Positions 50,785 through 58,538 of a stretch of DNA of 64,000 nt are shown here, piece by piece. The notes beneath the pieces are model-generated. The model was given only the letters and a program-made list of their open reading frames with translations. It was not told where the DNA came from and ran no database searches. The translations under genes were made by a program, and so were the position numbers. Positions within the stretch are counted from its first letter, which is position 1; the number at the start of each line of letters is the position of its first letter. This DNA comes from Streptomyces fumigatiscleroticus (GTDB lineage Bacteria > Actinomycetota > Actinomycetes > Streptomycetales > Streptomycetaceae). The DNA is taken from assembly GCF_014647975.1 (NCBI RefSeq), contig NZ_BMQF01000013.1:62001-126000 (forward strand), written 5' to 3'.

Positions 50785-51711
50785 TCAGGAGTGCCCCAGC
50801 TCCGCCGTCTCCTCGTCGGTCACCTCCGGCACCGAGCCCGAGTCCGGGGCCGGGCGCAGCGGGAAGGGGTCGACCCTGGTCTCGTCGATCACCGGCGGGG
50901 CCGGCTGCGGCGGCCTGGGCATCACCGCGGCCTCGGAGTGGCCTCCGCAGCCGTACGCCAGGGAGACGACACGGCCGTCGGCCGGGGAGAACTCGTTGGC
51001 GCAGACACCGAAGGCCTGGCCCAGGGAGCCGCCGATCGGGACGAGGAAGCCGCAGCTCACGCAGGCGGCGGGGGCCGCCTGGGCCATCGGGGTCTTGGAG
51101 CCGAACGCCTCCTCCCAGCGGTCGGCGGCGACACGCAGGCCGTAGCGGGAGAGCACCCGGGCGCGCCGCATGCCGAGCTCCTCGGCCACCGCGGCGATCG
51201 AGCCGCGGGACGGGGCGACGGCCAGCTTCGCCGGGGGCGCGTCCGTGACCTCCAGCTCCTCCGCCTCCACCAGGTCGGCCATGTCCGGGGAGACGGCCGA
51301 GTTCGGCGGCGGCTCGTCCTCGCCGGTGCAGCCCGGTTCCAGACGCCGGTCGTCGGCGTCGGTGGGCAGCAGGTCGCCGGGGCCCATGTCGCCGGGGCGC
51401 AGCCGCTCGCTCCACGGCACCCACTCGGGGGCGAGGACGGCGTCGGGGCCGGGCAGCAGCACCGCCTCGTCGACCGTGACGATCTTGGCGCGGGAGGCGC
51501 GGGCCACCGTCGCGGCCCAGCGCCAGCCGCGGTACCCGAGCTCCTTGCACTCGAAGAAGTGCGTGACGACGCGATCACCCTCGGACACCAGGCCCACGTG
51601 TTCGCCGACGACACCGGGCGCCGCGGCCTCCTCGGCTGCGGCCCGGGCGAGGTCGACGGCCTCGGCGCACAGGCGGTCAGGGGTGCGGCTTCGCGTTGTC
51701 GCTGCGCTCAC
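50785..51711 (-). CDS. DUF3027 protein
   Basis: A 308-residue actinobacterial protein. The conserved core includes HFFECKELGYRGWRWAATVARA (about residues 51-72), APEWVPWSERLRPGDMGPGDLLPT (about 93-116), RVLSRYGLRVAADRWEEAFG and a probable metal knuckle CVSCGFLVPIGGSLGQAFGVCANEFSPADGRVVSLAYGCGGH (four to five Cys plus His, about 216-260). The C-terminus is Pro-rich and acidic. It starts at ATG 51711 and is divergent from the MFS gene. Function unknown. Confidence 0.9.
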   Translation of the reverse strand: MSAATTRSRTPDRLCAEAVDLARAAAEEAAAPGVVGEHVGLVSEGDRVVTHFFECKELGYRGWRWAATVARASRAKIVTVDEAVLLPGPDAVLAPEWVPWSERLRPGDMGPGDLLPTDADDRRLEPGCTGEDEPPPNSAVSPDMADLVEAEELEVTDAPPAKLAVAPSRGSIAAVAEELGMRRARVLSRYGLRVAADRWEEAFGSKTPMAQAAPAACVSCGFLVPIGGSLGQAFGVCANEFSPADGRVVSLAYGCGGHSEAAVMPRPPQPAPPVIDETRVDPFPLRPAPDSGSVPEVTDEETAELGHS

Positions 51712-52041
51712 AGGTATCGCTTCTCTCCATACGCCGTCTCACGAGTGCGCCACTGTCAGCGGGGCGGACGGAGCGGACCTCGGGGCCGCGTCGACGTCCG
51801 CGCCCGATCGCGCTCGGGCGCACCTACGTCATCCATTCTGCGGGATGGCCGTAAGGCGCGCGGCCGAGAACGTTCGGCGCGACGCGCTACGCACGCTACC
51901 TTCTCCGCTGCGATCGGCCCACACCGCCGCCGCTTCGGGTCCGGGTTTCCCGCTCCCGCGCCCGCCCGGCCCGGCCGTGTCCGCGCGCCCATCCGCGCGG
52001 TAACCGCACTAGGCACACGCATCTCGGGGCACTATGACGTC
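51712..52041. other. divergent intergenic region, 330 bp
   Basis: This separates DUF3027 (minus) and an MFS gene (plus). I see no gene-like frame. A TATGAC hexamer at 52033-52038 just before the GTG at 52042 is a plausible -10 for a leaderless MFS transcript; no strong -35 is apparent. No clear palindrome was found. Confidence 0.4.
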
Positions 52042-53475
52042 GTGGCAGCCGCGAGGACACCCCACGGTGGAGCCGGGCCCGGTGGGCCGAAAGGGGTCAA
52101 GGGGATCAGCCTACGCAGCGGAACGGGCCGGACGCGCGGGTCCCTCCGCGCACTCGGCCGTGCCGTGCGCTCGCCGGTGACCGGAACGGTCCGCGGCATC
52201 CGCCGGGCGACCCATGCGCACGGCGCCGGCGAGTCCGGCCTCGGCAAGCTGATCGAACTGCACGGCGTGAACGGCGCCGGCGACGTCATGATCACCGTCG
52301 CCCTCGCCTCCACCGTCTTCTTCTCCGTCCCCACCGACGAGGCACGCGGGCGCGTCGCGCTCTATCTGGCCATCACCATGGCGCCCTTCACCCTCCTGGC
52401 ACCCGTGATCGGCCCGCTCCTGGACCGGGTCCCGCACGGCCGCCGGGCGGCGATGGCCGCCGCGATGGCCGCCCGGGCGCTGCTGGCGCTGGTGCTGTCC
52501 GGCGCGGTGATCACCGGCAGTATCGAGATGTACCCGGCCGCGCTGGGGGTGCTGGTGGCGTCCAAGGCCTACGGCGTGGTCAGAAGCGCCGTCGTGCCGC
52601 GTCTGCTGCCGCCCGGCTTCTCCCTGGTGAAGGCCAACTCGCGGGTCACGCTGTGCGGGCTGCTGGCCACCGGCGCCGCCGCGCCGATCGGCGCGGGCCT
52701 GCAACAGCTGGGACCGCGCTGGCCGCTCTACGGCGCCTTCGTGATCTTCGTGGCGGGTACGGTGCTGTCCTTCTCCCTCCCCCCGAAGGTCGACTCCGCC
52801 CGGGGCGAGGACACCGCGCTGCTCGCCGCGGACGAGAGACATCTGCACGGGCCGCGCCGCGGGCGGGCCGGGCGTCCCGGGCTGCGCACGGTGGGCACGG
52901 CCGTCACGCACGCCCTGGGCGCCAACGCCGCCATCCGCTGCCTGACCGGGTTCCTGATCTTCTTCCTGGCGTTCCTGCTGCGCGAGCACCCGATGACCGG
53001 GCAGAGCGCGGCGGTGTCGCTGGGCATCGTGGGCGTGGCGGCCGGCGCGGGCAACGCGCTGGGCACGGCGGTCGGGGCCTGGCTCAGATCGCGCGCCCCG
53101 GAGATCATCATCGTGACCGTCGTGGCGTGTGTGCTGGGCGCGGCCGTCACGGCCGCGGTCTTCTTCGGCGCGGTCCTGGTGGCGTGTCTGGCCGCGGTCG
53201 CCGGGTTCTCCCAGGCGCTGGCCAAGCTGTCGCTGGACGCGCTGATCCAGCGGGACGTGCCCGAACTGGTCCGCACCTCGGCGTTCGCGCGCTCGGAGAC
53301 GCTGCTCCAGATGTCCTGGGTGCTCGGCGGGGCGGTGGGCATAGCGATGCCGCTCAACGGCACGCTCGGCCTGTCGGTGGGCGCCGCGATCGTCGCCGCC
53401 GGCTGGCTGACCACCGTGCGCGGCCTGGTCGGCTCGGCCCGGCGGGGCGGCACGGCACGCCCGCGAGTGGCGTGA
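52042..53475 (+). CDS. MFS transporter
   Basis: A 477-residue membrane protein with about twelve helices after a basic N-terminal tail of about 65 residues. Motifs include LIELHGVNGAGDVMITVALASTVFFSVP (first helix), LAPVIGPLLDRVPHGRRAAM (MFS A-like loop) and LDALIQRDVPELVRTSAFARSETLLQMSWVLGG. The pattern matches a widespread actinobacterial MFS exporter group of unknown substrate. GTG 52042 was chosen because it follows the -10-like TATGAC by 3 nt and gives the conserved tail. It lies upstream of a lipoprotein and the menaquinone genes on the same strand. Confidence 0.88.
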   Translation: MAAARTPHGGAGPGGPKGVKGISLRSGTGRTRGSLRALGRAVRSPVTGTVRGIRRATHAHGAGESGLGKLIELHGVNGAGDVMITVALASTVFFSVPTDEARGRVALYLAITMAPFTLLAPVIGPLLDRVPHGRRAAMAAAMAARALLALVLSGAVITGSIEMYPAALGVLVASKAYGVVRSAVVPRLLPPGFSLVKANSRVTLCGLLATGAAAPIGAGLQQLGPRWPLYGAFVIFVAGTVLSFSLPPKVDSARGEDTALLAADERHLHGPRRGRAGRPGLRTVGTAVTHALGANAAIRCLTGFLIFFLAFLLREHPMTGQSAAVSLGIVGVAAGAGNALGTAVGAWLRSRAPEIIIVTVVACVLGAAVTAAVFFGAVLVACLAAVAGFSQALAKLSLDALIQRDVPELVRTSAFARSETLLQMSWVLGGAVGIAMPLNGTLGLSVGAAIVAAGWLTTVRGLVGSARRGGTARPRVA

Positions 53476-53535
53476 GACACGGCACGCCGCACCCCACGTG
53501 GGGAGGGGACTGGACGTGCCCGATAGCCTTCGCCC

Positions 53536-54003
53536 ATGACCACGTTGCAATCCGCTGTGCGACGCCGCCGCGCCGTCGCCGCCGCCGGCGCCGTATCCGC
53601 CGGACTGCTCGTCCTGTCTGCGTGCGACAAGCCGACCCCGCTGTCCACGATCACCGTGGGCAGCGACTCGGTCAGCGCCGAGGCCACCTGCGGCGGCGAG
53701 GGCAAGGCCCTGAAGACCTCGGGTCTGGCCGGCTGCCTCAAGAGCGACAAGTCCATCTCGGTGGACCCGGACGAGACCGTACGGTTCGGTGTCGACCCGG
53801 AGATCGCCGACAAGGGCTGGACCATTCTGATGAACGGTCAGCCGCTCACCGACTCCAGCACCAAGACCTACCGCACGATCCCGGGCAGCGTGTTCTTCAA
53901 CGCCCAGTACGGCGCCAGCGGCGACTCGACGTGGGTGTCCATCAAGGAGGGCGAGCAGGACGTCACCGGCCTGTGGTCCTTCAAGCTGAAGAAGGACTCC
54001 TGA
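53536..54003 (+). CDS. DUF2771 lipoprotein
   Basis: A 155-residue lipoprotein. The signal peptide ends in the lipobox LVLSAC (Cys30, about residues 25-30). The mature part has two further Cys (in ATCGG and AGCLK) that may form a disulfide and a beta-rich domain with WTILMNGQPLTDSST and VFFNAQYG, typical of DUF2771. It is anchored outside the membrane; function unknown. It starts at ATG 53536, and its stop overlaps the mqnB start. Confidence 0.9.
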   Translation: MTTLQSAVRRRRAVAAAGAVSAGLLVLSACDKPTPLSTITVGSDSVSAEATCGGEGKALKTSGLAGCLKSDKSISVDPDETVRFGVDPEIADKGWTILMNGQPLTDSSTKTYRTIPGSVFFNAQYGASGDSTWVSIKEGEQDVTGLWSFKLKKDS

Positions 54004-54725
54004 CCACGTCGTCCCCGCGCTTCCTCGTGGCCACCGCGGTCCCCGCCGAGCGGGACGCGGTGGCCCGGGCGTTCCCGGGAGCCGTCCGGGAGACCCGGAT
54101 CCCGTCGGTGACGCTGCATCAGGTCACCGGCGGCCCCGACCTCGTGGCCGCGGGCGTCGGCCCCGCCCTGGCCGCCGCCTCCGCCTCCGCCGCCCTGACC
54201 GCCGCCGCGCTCGCCGGAACCCCCTACGGCCTGGTCGTCTGCGCCGGCATCGGCGGCGGTTTCGCGCCGCACGCCCCGCTCGGCTCCCTCGTCGTCGCCG
54301 ACGAGATCACCGTCGCCGACCTGGGGGCACAGACGGCCGACGGCTTCCTGCCGGTCACCGACCTCGGCTTCGGAACCGTCACCCACCGCCCGCCCGGTGA
54401 CCTGGTGCGGGAGGCCGCCGCCGCGACCGGCGCCCGCCCCGGCACCGTGCTCACCGTCTCGACCGTGACCGGCACCGCCGCTCGCGCCGCCGAGCTGGCC
54501 GCCCGCCACCCCCGCGCGCTGGCCGAGGGCATGGAGGGCTTCGGAGTCGCCGAGGCCGCCGCCGCGCACGGCGTGCCCGTGCTGGAGATACGCGCGGTCT
54601 CCAACGCCGTCGGCCCGCGCGACCGCGCCGCCTGGCGCATCGGCGACGCCCTGGGGGCCCTGACGGAGGCCTTCGGGAAGCTCGCCCCCGTCCTGGAGAG
54701 TTGGAACCACCATGAGCCCTGCTGA
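54000..54725 (+). CDS. mqnB: futalosine hydrolase
   Basis: A 241-residue nucleoside-phosphorylase-fold enzyme of the futalosine menaquinone pathway that splits futalosine into dehypoxanthine futalosine and hypoxanthine. Visible are RFLVATAVPAERDAVARAFPGA (N-terminus), VCAGIGGGFAPHAPLGSLVVADEI (about 79-102), EGMEGFGVAEAAAAHGVPVLEIRAVSNAVGPRDR (about 177-210, base and ribose binding). The first strand requires a start before residue R6, yet no ATG or TTG is available; CTG at 54000 overlaps the preceding stop as CTGA, the pattern of ATGA/GTGA couplings, and follows AAGAAGGA. GTG 53973 is the alternative. Followed by mqnD (14-bp overlap). Confidence 0.88.
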   Translation: MTTSSPRFLVATAVPAERDAVARAFPGAVRETRIPSVTLHQVTGGPDLVAAGVGPALAAASASAALTAAALAGTPYGLVVCAGIGGGFAPHAPLGSLVVADEITVADLGAQTADGFLPVTDLGFGTVTHRPPGDLVREAAAATGARPGTVLTVSTVTGTAARAAELAARHPRALAEGMEGFGVAEAAAAHGVPVLEIRAVSNAVGPRDRAAWRIGDALGALTEAFGKLAPVLESWNHHEPC

Positions 54726-55569
54726 GACCGAGACCCTGAGCATCGCGTACTCGCCCTGCCCGAACGACACGTTCGTCTTCGACGCCCTGGCCCACGGCCG
54801 CGTCCCCGGCGCGCCCGCCCTCGACGTGACGTTCGCGGACATCGACATCACCAACGGCATGGCCGAGCGCGGCGAGTCCGACGTACTGAAGGTGTCGTAC
54901 GCCGTGCTGCCCTACGTCCTGGACGACTACGCCCTGCTGCCGTGCGGCGGCGCGCTGGGCCGGGGCTGCGGCCCGCTGGTGCTGACCCGCGAGGCGGGCC
55001 TCGACCTGGCCGGCCGCACCGTCGCCGTGCCGAGCGAGAAGTCGACGGCGTACCTGCTGTTCCGGCTGTGGGCGGCGGACACCGTCCCCGGCGGCGTCGG
55101 CGAGATCGTGGTCATGCCGTTCCACGAGATCATGCCCGCCGTACGGGACGGGAAGGTCGACGCCGGACTCGTCATCCACGAGGCGCGCTTCACGTACCAG
55201 AACTACGGGCTGCACAGGCTCGCCGACATGGGCGAGCACTGGGAGAACACCACCGGGCTGCCGATCCCGCTCGGCGCGATCATCGCCAAGCGGTCGCTGG
55301 GGGCCGAGGCCCTGACGGGGCTCGCCGACGCGATCCGCCGCTCGGTGCGCGCGGCCTGGGACGACCCCGAGGCCTCCCGCCCGTACGTCATGGAGCACGC
55401 CCAGGAGATGGACCCGGCCGTCGCCGACCAGCACATCGGGCTGTACGTCAACGAGTTCACCGCCGACCTCGGCGAGGACGGCTACGCGGCGGTGCGCGGT
55501 CTGCTGACCCGGGCGGCGGCCGAGGGCCTGGTACCGGCGCTCGGCCCGGACGCGCTCGCCTTCCCGTAG
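54712..55569 (+). CDS. mqnD: 1,4-dihydroxy-6-naphthoate synthase
   Basis: A 285-residue enzyme of the futalosine menaquinone pathway that converts cyclic dehypoxanthine futalosine to 1,4-dihydroxy-6-naphthoate. It has the periplasmic-binding-protein-like fold; the opening SIAYSPCPNDTFVFDAL (about residues 10-26) is diagnostic, followed by SYAVLPYVLDDYALLPCGGALGRGCGPLVL, VAVPSEKSTAYLL and VDAGLVIHEARFTYQNYGL. Start ATG 54712 lies inside mqnB, which places both pathway enzymes in one operon with the lipoprotein gene. Confidence 0.96.
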   Translation: MSPAETETLSIAYSPCPNDTFVFDALAHGRVPGAPALDVTFADIDITNGMAERGESDVLKVSYAVLPYVLDDYALLPCGGALGRGCGPLVLTREAGLDLAGRTVAVPSEKSTAYLLFRLWAADTVPGGVGEIVVMPFHEIMPAVRDGKVDAGLVIHEARFTYQNYGLHRLADMGEHWENTTGLPIPLGAIIAKRSLGAEALTGLADAIRRSVRAAWDDPEASRPYVMEHAQEMDPAVADQHIGLYVNEFTADLGEDGYAAVRGLLTRAAAEGLVPALGPDALAFP

Positions 55570-55592
55570 GTCACCCGGACATCACCGGATGT

Positions 55593-55976
55593 TCAGACGT
55601 CCAGTTGGTCGGCGACCGCGCGGAGCAGGCCCGCGATCTTCTTGCCGGAGGCCTTGTCGGGGTAACGGCCCTTCTCGAGCATCGGCGTGATGTTCTCCAG
55701 GAGGGTCGTCAGGTCCTGGACGATGGAGGCCAGTTCGTCGGGCTTCTTGCGCTGCGCGGCCGCGACCGACGGCGTCGGGTCGAGCAGTGTCAGGGACAGG
55801 GCCTGGTCGCCGCGCTGCCCGGCGACCACGCCGAACTCCACTCGCTGACCCGGCTTGAGCGTCTCGACTCCGGCGGGGAGGACCGAGGAATGGACGAAGA
55901 CGTCACCGCCGTCGTCGCGGGAGAGAAAGCCGAAGCCCTTCTCGCTGTTGAACCACTTGACCTTGCCGGTAGGCAC
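55593..55976 (-). CDS. cold-shock domain protein with C-terminal extension
   Basis: A 127-residue protein. The N-terminal CSD (about residues 1-65) has MPTGKVKWFNSEKGFGFL (RNP1 KGFGFL) and DVFVHSSVL (RNP2). The C-terminal extension (about 70-127; ELASIVQDLTTLLENITPMLEKGR) is helical and absent in the 67-residue CspA type, as in other Streptomyces long Csp proteins. It binds single-stranded nucleic acid. The start is GTG 55976, and a 5' region rich in GACGAG repeats may form a leader. It converges with mqnD, 23 bp apart. Confidence 0.93.
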   Translation of the reverse strand: MPTGKVKWFNSEKGFGFLSRDDGGDVFVHSSVLPAGVETLKPGQRVEFGVVAGQRGDQALSLTLLDPTPSVAAAQRKKPDELASIVQDLTTLLENITPMLEKGRYPDKASGKKIAGLLRAVADQLDV

Positions 55977-56127
55977 GTCTGTCCTCGTCCTCGTACTCGT
56001 CGGAAAACTGCTACTGAAACGGCTCTTGATAGCACTGGGGCGGGCCGTCGGGACCCGCCGGTACCAAGGCTAATGGTCTTCAGGCCGGTGACAAGACGTC
56101 ACCCGGTTGTTCCTACGCGCTGGGAAC

Positions 56128-56133
56128 TACCCT
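56128..56133 (+). promoter_or_regulatory. -10 element of a leaderless membrane-protein gene
   Basis: TACCCT ends 6 nt before the GTG at 56140, with TTGTTC (56107-56112) as a possible -35 at a short 15-bp spacing. No Shine-Dalgarno precedes the GTG. Confidence 0.4.
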
Positions 56134-56139
56134 GGTCCG

Positions 56140-56388
56140 GTGCGTGACAAAACCCAACCGAATTCCGCCGTGCCCGGTGACGGACTGATCCGTGCCGGTG
56201 CGATCGTCTTCTTCGTCGGAGCGGTGGCCACACTGGTCACCGTGGCCCCGCTGCTGCTGGGAACGACGCCTTTTCCGACCTACATGTTCGGGCTGAGCAT
56301 GCTCATGGCGGTCGGTTTTCTGCTGGCCGGCGCGGGCCTGCTGCGGTCCGTCGCCGCCGGACGCCGCCAGGCCCGGACCGGAGGCTAG
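56140..56388 (+). CDS. small two-helix membrane protein
   Basis: An 82-residue protein. It starts at GTG 56140 (MRDKTQPNSAVPGDGLIRAG), has two membrane helices (about residues 18-42 and 48-70) with PFPTYMFGLSMLMAVGF between and in them, and ends with the basic RRQARTGG. Similar small proteins are conserved across Streptomyces without known function. Its last 4 bp overlap the convergent HAD gene stop (CTAG). Confidence 0.78.
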   Translation: MRDKTQPNSAVPGDGLIRAGAIVFFVGAVATLVTVAPLLLGTTPFPTYMFGLSMLMAVGFLLAGAGLLRSVAAGRRQARTGG

Positions 56389-57020
56389 TCCGAGAGCCGC
56401 GAGCGGTGGTCCGAAAGCCACCGCGGGAACTCGGTGAGATCCCCGAGAACGACATCGGCGCCCGCCGCGCGCAGTTCCCCGGCGCTGCACGGGCCGGTGG
56501 CCACGGCGACGGAGTACGCCCCCGCCGCGCGGGCGCCGCGGATGTCGCCCAGGTGGTCGCCGACGTAGACGCTCGCGCCGTGCTCGCGCAGCGCCTGCGC
56601 CTTCTGCTCGGCCCACAGGTCGCCGATCACCGCGTCGGGCTCGATGCCCAGGTGGGCCAGGTGGAGCTTGGCGTTCGGCTCGTACTTGGCGGTGACGACG
56701 ACCGCCCGTCCGCCGGCCGCGCGCACGGCGTCGACCGCCTCGCGGGCGCCGGGCAGCGCGGGGGTGGCGGCGACGGCGTACGCGGGGTACATCGAGCGGT
56801 ACAGCTCGGCGACCTCCGGCACCCGCTCCGCCGGGAACCAGTGCGCCAGCTCCTGCTCCAGCGGCGGCCCGAGCCGGGTGACGGCCAGGTCGGCGTCGAC
56901 GTACGTCCCGGTCCGCTCGGACAGCGCCGTGTAGCAGGCGTGGATGCCGGGGCGGGAGTCGACGAGGGTCATGTCGAGGTCGAAGCCGACGGTCGGCGCG
57001 GGGGAGGTCATATGGGCCAT
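56385..57020 (-). CDS. HAD-superfamily phosphatase
   Basis: A 211-residue haloacid-dehalogenase-like hydrolase. Motif I is GFDLDMTLVDSR (about residues 12-23; nucleophile Asp14, acid Asp16), motif II is in VVVTAKYEPN, and motifs III/IV include the Lys of AEQKAQALREHGASVYVGDHLGDIRGARAAG (paired Asp). It resembles phosphoglycolate phosphatase-like enzymes; substrate unknown. ATG 57020 was taken as start; ATG 57011 is also possible. Confidence 0.9.
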   Translation of the reverse strand: MAHMTSPAPTVGFDLDMTLVDSRPGIHACYTALSERTGTYVDADLAVTRLGPPLEQELAHWFPAERVPEVAELYRSMYPAYAVAATPALPGAREAVDAVRAAGGRAVVVTAKYEPNAKLHLAHLGIEPDAVIGDLWAEQKAQALREHGASVYVGDHLGDIRGARAAGAYSVAVATGPCSAGELRAAGADVVLGDLTEFPRWLSDHRSRLSD

Positions 57021-57095
57021 TGTGCCCAGTGCCGGTGCCGGCCGGATGTCCCGGGGCGCCCGGGCGCAGTCCGGTGCGTCATCCGCGGGCCCGTC

Positions 57096-57120
57096 GTGGC
57101 TGGTCGCGCAGTTCCCCGCG
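57096..57120. repeat. dispersed 25-nt repeat, copy 2
   Basis: Identical to 14168-14192 (GTGGCTGGTCGCGCAG then TTCCCCGCG). Here the 3' end continues into a 7-bp hairpin (57118-57135, GCGCCCC/GGGGCGC), so it may act as a mobile terminator-like element. Confidence 0.6.
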
Positions 57121-57135
57121 CCCCCTTCGGGGCGC
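57118..57135. terminator. short hairpin downstream of the HAAS-like gene
   Basis: GCGCCCC and GGGGCGC pair around CTTC, 136 bp beyond the stop of the gene ending at 57271. It may end that transcript; it overlaps the dispersed repeat. Confidence 0.4.
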
Positions 57136-57270
57136 CCGGGCCCCGTCGTCGCCTTCCCGGCGTCCGTCCGGAGGGCGGGAAGGCGGCGTCATGGGGATTC
57201 CCCCTGCGCGAAGAGCTCGTTGGAGTGCGTGCCAGGCGTCGCCGGGCAGGCGGGGATGCGACGACAGGGC

Positions 57271-58374
57271 CTAGCGCTGCCGCTGGGAGCGCCACACCAG
57301 GAACAGGGCCGAGGCCACGGCCGCGCCCCGGACCACCCAGGGCCAGGTCTGGGCGGCCGCCTCGTCCATCCCCCCGTCGGCGATCGGGTCGCCCCAGCGG
57401 CCGTCGGTCCTGCCCCACAGCCAGACGACACCGACGGCGACCGCGAGGCCGGGCAGGATCATGACCGCCCACTTCGTCTCCGTCTGCGTCAGCCGGCGCG
57501 AGCCGTAGGCGATCAGCCAGCCGAGCAGCAGGGCGATCCAGTTGCCGAGCACGGCGCCCGCGACGAGGAGAGCGGCGGCGGCCAGCAGCAGCGGGTTGCT
57601 CCAGCCTCCGGCGGGCAGGGCCGGCAGCCGGCGCCGGCGGGCCGGGCGGCCGGCCTCCTCCGCCTTGCCGGGCTCCTCGGCCGCCTTGCCGGCCTCCTCG
57701 GCGGCGGGTGCGGGCCCGGCGGACGGCTTCTCCGGCGGGTCGGGCTCCCCCCTCGGCGGCGGGGGCTTGAGCAGGTCCGGGATCTCCACGCCCCCGACGA
57801 ACCCCGGGACGCTCTCGCCCGGCCCGAGAGCGGTCCCGTCCACCCGCCACCAGTCCGGCCGGGTGACGCTGTCCCCGAGCTCCTGCGCGCTCGCCAGATG
57901 CGGCGGCGACGGTGCGTCGGAGGGGGCGGGGGCCGACGGGGCGGGGGCCGACGGGGCGGCGGGCCGCGGACGCGGTACGACACGCCGCAGTCCCCTGCGC
58001 CCGGCCCCGCCCCGCACGTCCCGCGCGTCCTGCGCCTCCGCTTCCTGAGCCTCCCGCACGTCCCGCGTGTTCTCCGCGTCCGCGGCGGCCTCCTCGCGCT
58101 TGGGCCGCACGGGCAGAAAGGCGGCCGGCGGCCGGGGCGCACCGCCGCCGTCGCCCGCGGCCGCGACCACGTCGTCGGGGCTGCCCAGCCGGGACAGGAT
58201 GCGGCGGACGGCGGCGGGGGAGTCGACGGGGGCCTTGGCGCGGCGCCGGTCGATCTCGCCCCGCAACTCGGCGACCAGGCGCATCCGGGTGGCCGACGGC
58301 AGCTGGTACTGCTGGGCCACGTCGCCGACGCGGCTCAGATACTCGTAGACGACCTGGTCGCTCTCGATGCCCAC
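57271..58374 (-). CDS. HAAS-like membrane protein
   Basis: A 367-residue protein. A helical N-terminal domain (about residues 1-75; MGIESDQVVYEYLSRVGDVAQ, then RLVAELRGEIDRRRA and RRILSRLGSPDDVV) matches the HAAS sensor-binding type found in membrane regulators. A long disordered Pro/Ala/Glu-rich middle (about 80-255) follows, then four hydrophobic segments (about 260-365). It probably senses or binds a membrane signal; function is not defined. It starts at GTG 58374 and is divergent from the WYL/helicase-associated gene. Confidence 0.85.
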   Translation of the reverse strand: MGIESDQVVYEYLSRVGDVAQQYQLPSATRMRLVAELRGEIDRRRAKAPVDSPAAVRRILSRLGSPDDVVAAAGDGGGAPRPPAAFLPVRPKREEAAADAENTRDVREAQEAEAQDARDVRGGAGRRGLRRVVPRPRPAAPSAPAPSAPAPSDAPSPPHLASAQELGDSVTRPDWWRVDGTALGPGESVPGFVGGVEIPDLLKPPPPRGEPDPPEKPSAGPAPAAEEAGKAAEEPGKAEEAGRPARRRRLPALPAGGWSNPLLLAAAALLVAGAVLGNWIALLLGWLIAYGSRRLTQTETKWAVMILPGLAVAVGVVWLWGRTDGRWGDPIADGGMDEAAAQTWPWVVRGAAVASALFLVWRSQRQR

Positions 58375-58525
58375 GAAGTCCCCTCCGGGACGGCTGCGTT
58401 GGATGGCCCGTGACGACAGACGTTACCTCTCATCGCCGCGGGCCGCGGACAGGGCGCGGTCCGCGCCGGTCGCATCACCGGGCGCCCCCGCACCGGACGC
58501 GCGCCCCCGCGTCGTACCCACCCGC

Positions 58526-58531
58526 TACCGT
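58526..58531 (+). promoter_or_regulatory. -10 element of the helicase-associated gene
   Basis: TACCGT lies 7 nt before the ATG at 58539. The absence of a Shine-Dalgarno suggests a leaderless mRNA; a clear -35 is not seen. Confidence 0.4.
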
Positions 58532-58538
58532 GGGTCGG

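Noticed and set aside
47545..52041. A long plus-strand frame running into the MFS transporter
   Set aside because: The upstream portion is antisense to the sacsin-like and DUF3027 genes and lacks domain content; the transporter itself begins at GTG 52042.
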